The notes under the pieces: model-generated | The model's input: the letters and a program-made list of their open reading frames with translations, nothing else | Database searches by the model: none | Told to the model about the DNA's origin: nothing | Part shown: piece by piece, positions 60,924-64,000 of the stretch | Layout of the letters: the number at the start of each line of letters is the position of its first letter | How positions within the stretch are numbered: the stretch's first letter is position 1 | Made by a program: the position numbers and the translations under genes | Assembly: GCF_017315725.1 (NCBI RefSeq) | Contig: NZ_JAFLRG010000001.1 | Span: 3,100,001 to 3,164,000 of the forward strand | Reading direction: 5' to 3' | DNA length: 64,000 nt | DNA from: Trinickia acidisoli | Lineage (GTDB): Bacteria > Pseudomonadota > Gammaproteobacteria > Burkholderiales > Burkholderiaceae

Positions 60924-61786
60924 GCGAGCGCGGACAGATAGAACGCAAGCTCGAAGATCTGTTGGGCGAAGCCGAGGCAGTCGCCCGTATAGCCGCCGAG
61001 CCGGCGCGTGAAATAACGCCCGAGCGCGAAGCGCAGCACGCACGCCGCGACGAGCCCGGATACCCCGGCGCGCCAGTCGGGAATGACCAGCCACGGCAGG
61101 CCGAGCGCGCAAGCAACGCCGAGTGCGGGCGCCGACATCCGCTGCGCGAGGGCTTTGGCTTTGCCTTGCTCACGCGCGTAATCGTGCGTCGCGAGATAGC
61201 TCACGGCTAGCGCGCGGCTCGCGGCATGCGCGCCGACCATCGCCCAAGCGGCCGTCATCGCCGGCAGCGCGGCGAGCGTCTGCCACTTGAGCGCGAGCGA
61301 GATCACGAGCCCGATCGCGCCGAATGCGCCCAGGCGCGGATCGCGCATGATGCGCAGCGCATCCTCGCGCGTGGCCCCGCCGCCGAGCCCGTCGCAGCAA
61401 TCGGCGAGACCGTCTTCGTGCAGGGCACCGGTCAGCAGCAACGTGACGGCCATCGACAACAGCACGGCGACGGCCGGCGGGAACACACGCAGCGCGGCGA
61501 GGTAGACGAGCGCGCCGGCAGCGCCGACGCATACGCCGATGAGTGGAAAGTAGCGCGACGCCCCCGCTAAATCACGCGGATCGAGGCTGATCGCACGCGG
61601 GATCGGCACGCGCGTGAAGTAGCCGAACGCAGCGACGATGTAGCGCAGATGCGTGCATAGCGGCGAACGGCGAGCGACCGGAGCCACGCTCAGGCCCGCG
61701 CGCACGGCTTTCGGCTCGTGAGCCTGTGCTCGACCGGCCGCCGCCCGTTCGGGTTCCTCCTCGGCCGCGTCACGCGCATCCGTCAT
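60908..61786 (-). CDS. cobS: Cobalamin synthase (adenosylcobinamide-GDP ribazoletransferase)
   Basis: A 292-residue inner-membrane enzyme that joins adenosylcobinamide-GDP with alpha-ribazole to complete the coenzyme. It shows the signature 'GALHEDGLADCCDGLGGG', 'IMRDPRLGAFGAIGLVI' and multiple hydrophobic helices from residue 80 to the end. The first 40 residues are a charged, non-conserved cytoplasmic tail; a later start is possible, but ATG 61786 overlaps the cobT stop as ATGA, which supports it. It is second in cobT-cobS-cobC. Confidence 0.94.
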   Translation of the reverse strand: MTDARDAAEEEPERAAAGRAQAHEPKAVRAGLSVAPVARRSPLCTHLRYIVAAFGYFTRVPIPRAISLDPRDLAGASRYFPLIGVCVGAAGALVYLAALRVFPPAVAVLLSMAVTLLLTGALHEDGLADCCDGLGGGATREDALRIMRDPRLGAFGAIGLVISLALKWQTLAALPAMTAAWAMVGAHAASRALAVSYLATHDYAREQGKAKALAQRMSAPALGVACALGLPWLVIPDWRAGVSGLVAACVLRFALGRYFTRRLGGYTGDCLGFAQQIFELAFYLSALAWTSS

Positions 61787-62838
61787 CGCGCCTCTCGTCC
61801 CGCGACACCGGCCGATTCGAAGCTCGCCATCTCGTTGATGATCGCAACGGCCGCGCGCAGCACCGGCAACGCCAGCGCGGCGCCCGTTCCCTCGCCGAGC
61901 CGCATGTCGAGTGCGAGCAACGGCTTCGCGCCGAAGTAATCGAGCATGCGCCGATGACCGGCCTCGTTCGACAGGTGCGCGAACACGCAGTAATCGCGCA
62001 CGGCCGGTGCGATCGCATCGGCCACGGCGAGCGCCGACGTCGCGATGAAACCGTCGACGAGTATCGTCATCTTCGCTTCAGCCGCGGCGAGATAGGCGCC
62101 TGCCATCATCGCGATTTCGAAGCCGCCGAACGTCGCCAGCACGTCGAGCGGCTCGGTCGCGCCGCGATGCGTCGCGAGCGCCGAGGCGAGCACGTTGCAC
62201 TTGCGCGCGAGGCCCGCGTTGTCGAGCCCCGTGCCGCGACCGACACACTCGTCGATCGGCACATCGCACAGCCGGCTCATCAAACAAGCGGCCGACGACG
62301 TATTGCCGATGCCCATTTCGCCGAAGCCGACGACGTTCGTGCCGAGCGCCGCGTGATGACGCACGCGCGCGGCGCCGGCCAGCATCGCCGAGTGCGCCTC
62401 GTCGCGCGTCATCGCCGGCTCGTGCGCGAAATTGCGCGTGCCGGGGCCGATCGGCACGTCGACGAGACCCGGCAGCGGCGCCAGCGGCGTCGCCACGCCG
62501 GCGTTGACGACTTCGAGCGTGAGGCCGGCCACGCGGCTGATGGCGTTGATCGCCGCGCCGCCGGCCAGAAAATTCGCCACCATCTGCGCCGTGACCGCTT
62601 GCGGATACGGGCTCACGCCCTCTTTCACGATGCCGTGATCGGCAGCGAAGACGATCATCGCCGGCCGCTCGATCGTCGGATGCGTGCTGTGCTGGATCAT
62701 GCCCATCTGACGCGCGACGACCTCGAGCATGCCGAGACTGCCGGGCGGTTTTGTCTTGGTGTCGATGATGTGCGACAGTGCATCGCGCAACGAGTGATCG
62801 AGCGGCTCGACGATAGGCAATGGAAGTAATTCGTTCAT
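61783..62838 (-). CDS. cobT: Nicotinate-nucleotide:dimethylbenzimidazole phosphoribosyltransferase
   Basis: A 351-residue enzyme that activates dimethylbenzimidazole to alpha-ribazole-5'-phosphate. Conserved parts are 'TKPPGSLGMLEVVARQMGM', 'FAADHGIVKEGVSPYPQAVT', 'GGAAINAISRVAGL', 'GFGEMGIGNTSSAACLMSRL', and the catalytic Glu region 'GFEIAMMAGAYLAAAEAKM' and 'LRLGEGTGAALALPVLRAAV'. It starts the cobT-cobS-cobC operon; its stop overlaps the cobS start. The 263-bp region upstream contains a terminator for the btuD transcript and must hold the cobT promoter. Confidence 0.96.
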   Translation of the reverse strand: MNELLPLPIVEPLDHSLRDALSHIIDTKTKPPGSLGMLEVVARQMGMIQHSTHPTIERPAMIVFAADHGIVKEGVSPYPQAVTAQMVANFLAGGAAINAISRVAGLTLEVVNAGVATPLAPLPGLVDVPIGPGTRNFAHEPAMTRDEAHSAMLAGAARVRHHAALGTNVVGFGEMGIGNTSSAACLMSRLCDVPIDECVGRGTGLDNAGLARKCNVLASALATHRGATEPLDVLATFGGFEIAMMAGAYLAAAEAKMTILVDGFIATSALAVADAIAPAVRDYCVFAHLSNEAGHRRMLDYFGAKPLLALDMRLGEGTGAALALPVLRAAVAIINEMASFESAGVAGREAR

Positions 62839-63003
62839 ATTCGGTTCAATCGGATGGGGCGGCGATGCGCGCGAGGACGCTTCGCCGGAACGTCATCGGC
62901 ATGAGCAAGCATTCGGCCGGGTCGCCCGTGGGGTCCTGGGGTCCGAATGGCGCATCGCAAAAGCGTCACGATACTCGCACCGGTTGCCCTCGTTCAATTC
63001 GGT

Positions 63004-63029
63004 AAAACCGCAGCACGGGCGTGCTGCGG
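63004..63029 (-). terminator. Possible intrinsic terminator after btuD
   Basis: On the minus strand, CCGCAGCACG pairs with CGTGCTGCGG (63020-63029 with 63008-63017), followed by four T residues (63004-63007 on this strand). It lies about 75 bases after the btuD stop. The T-run is short. Confidence 0.6.
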
Positions 63030-63101
63030 ACTTGCGGTACCACGACGAGGCACTACGAAGTGCCGAGACATGACACGGCTGTGCATGGCATGGGCATACT
63101 T

Positions 63102-63959
63102 TCAGCACGGCGTACCCGACAGGGCCGGCACGAGCGCCTCATAGCCGTTTTGCTCGATCAGCACCAGCGGATACCCGAACGCTCGGCTCGCGAGCGCCGG
63201 CGTCAGCACGTCGCGCGCAGTCCCGGTGTGGGCGGCGCCGTTGCCCTCGAGCAGCAGCGCGTGAGTCGCGAAGCGACGGGCGAGATTGAGGTCGTGACAC
63301 GAAAAAACGATGGTGCGCGCACTCGTGCGTGTCCATCGCACGAGTGCGTCCATGCACTCGATTTGATGGTGCCAGTCGAGAAACGCGAGCGGCTCGTCGA
63401 GCAGCAGCAGCGGCGCGTCTTGGCACAGCGCCGCGGCCAGCGCGACGCGCTGGCGCTCGCCGCCCGAGAGCGAGAGCACGTCGCGCGAGGCGAGCGGCTC
63501 GAGCCCAAGCATGTCCAGCGCAGCGAAGGCGGCCGCACGGTCGCCGGGGCGCTCCCATCCCCAACCCGTCAAATGAGGGAAGCGATTGAGCAGCACGATG
63601 TCGAGCACGCTCGCGCCGAACGCATCGTGCGAGCTCTGCGGCATCAGCGCCCGTCGCCGCGCGAGGGCCGCGCCCGTCCATGCGTCGATACGCTCGCCGT
63701 CGACTTCGACGTGTCCGCCGGCCGGCCGCGCAAGGCCGGCGAGCGTCGTGACGAGCGTCGTCTTGCCCGCCCCGTTCGGCCCCGCGACGCACCAGATCTC
63801 GCCGGGATAGAACGTATGCGTAAAGTCCTCGAGCAGCGTACGCGCACCGGCGCGCAGCGTCAGGTGCTGGGCCGATAGCTGAGTCGATAGCCGGGCCGAC
63901 AACGACGCGGAGCGCGCATCGGCTTGCATCCCGCTCAGCGACTTCATCGGTGACTTCAT
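63102..63959 (-). CDS. btuD: Cobalamin ABC transporter ATP-binding protein
   Basis: A 285-residue ATPase of the FecE/BtuD type. It has Walker A 'VAGPNGAGKTTLVTTLAGLA', the Q loop 'ALMPQSSHDAFGASVLDIVL', the signature 'LSLSGGERQRVALAAALCQD', Walker B 'LLLLDEPLAFLDWHHQI' and the switch His in 'VFSCHDLNLARRFA'. The first 30 residues are low in similarity. ATG 63959 overlaps the permease stop in ATGA, so the start is well supported. Together with the upstream permease and btuF it should import cobalamin or cobinamide, which cobU, cobT, cobS and cobC then process. Confidence 0.92.
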   Translation of the reverse strand: MKSPMKSLSGMQADARSASLSARLSTQLSAQHLTLRAGARTLLEDFTHTFYPGEIWCVAGPNGAGKTTLVTTLAGLARPAGGHVEVDGERIDAWTGAALARRRALMPQSSHDAFGASVLDIVLLNRFPHLTGWGWERPGDRAAAFAALDMLGLEPLASRDVLSLSGGERQRVALAAALCQDAPLLLLDEPLAFLDWHHQIECMDALVRWTRTSARTIVFSCHDLNLARRFATHALLLEGNGAAHTGTARDVLTPALASRAFGYPLVLIEQNGYEALVPALSGTPC

Positions 63960-64000
63960 CGACGCCCTCCGAGCAGCATCCAAAGAAACACCGGTACGCC
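63956..64000 (-). CDS. btuC: Cobalamin ABC transporter permease, C-terminal end (partial)
   Basis: Only the last 14 codons are inside the window: the reading 'GVPVFLWMLLGGRR' and a TGA at 63956-63958. This is the typical end of FecCD/BtuC permeases (G-V-P-x-F-L-W). The stop overlaps the btuD start. The rest lies beyond the right edge. Confidence 0.75.
   Translation of the reverse strand, partial: GVPVFLWMLLGGRR

Noticed and set aside
62839..63101. Cobalamin riboswitch upstream of cobT on the minus strand
   Set aside because: A fragment 'AGGGCAACCGGTGCGAG' recalls part of the riboswitch core, but the B12-box (GCCACTG followed by GGGAAGG) and the expected pairing elements are missing. A covariance-model search would decide.

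Overview
The window is about 64 kb of GC-rich chromosome from a beta-proteobacterium of the Burkholderiaceae (Burkholderia / Paraburkholderia / Trinickia type). This is inferred from the gene set: an hemC-hemDX-hemY operon with a fused hemDX, a general porin with a Burkholderia-style signal peptide, a DUF3460 gene coupled to scpA, TamA-TamB, PEP carboxylase, an ApbC/Mrp ATPase and a cobalamin salvage cluster. Coding density is high and most genes look like vertically inherited core chromosome. I see no rRNA, tRNA, CRISPR array, complete insertion sequence or prophage.

Layout. 0-8 kb: a fused NitT/TauT-type permease (-), a small unknown protein (+), an EnvZ/OmpR-like two-component pair (-) divergent from a Spy/CpxP-like periplasmic protein (+), then a hisQMP-type amino-acid ABC transporter without its binding protein (+). 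8-10.6 kb: a decayed vgrG (type VI secretion spike) remnant (-) and a porin (+). 10.7-19 kb: glnB and nadE (-), an N-acyltransferase-like gene, a GIY-YIG protein, ppa, and an ALDH-SDR-MFS catabolic operon. 19-26.6 kb: hemC-hemDX-hemY (-) divergent from ppc (+). 26.9-33 kb: a three-gene signalling operon made of a tripartite hybrid kinase (CheY-like receiver plus HPt), a double-receiver protein and a receiver-EAL protein. 33-38 kb: a methyltransferase divergent from a helix-turn-helix regulator, an ECF sigma factor with its RskA-like anti-sigma factor, and argH. 37.9-43.6 kb (-): apbC, a metal-site-less SodC-like lipoprotein, dcd, an Orn/Lys/Arg decarboxylase and a LprI-like protein. 43.9-46.5 kb: an OmpA-type lipoprotein, a possible small RNA with an intrinsic terminator, and a hipBA toxin-antitoxin module whose promoter and start codon lie inside a perfect 17-bp inverted repeat. 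46.6-58.7 kb: metG, tamA-tamB (-), DUF3460-scpA, panC-panD, an orphan ParA-like ATPase and a thioesterase. 58.8-64 kb: cobU-btuF (+) facing btuC-btuD, cobT-cobS-cobC (-), a complete lower cobalamin nucleotide-loop and uptake set.

The most unusual points are the hipBA operator architecture, the loss of nearly all Cu/Zn ligands in the SodC-like lipoprotein, the vgrG fragment next to an incomplete histidine-type transporter, paired OmpR/CpxR-like direct repeats between the two-component genes and the Spy-like gene, altered catalytic motifs in the EAL protein, and an unexplained terminator plus an 18-bp palindrome upstream of hipBA. No wholly new multi-gene system could be shown from sequence alone. 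Coordinates include stop codons; several starts were shortened from the longest ORF using Shine-Dalgarno sites or family starts.
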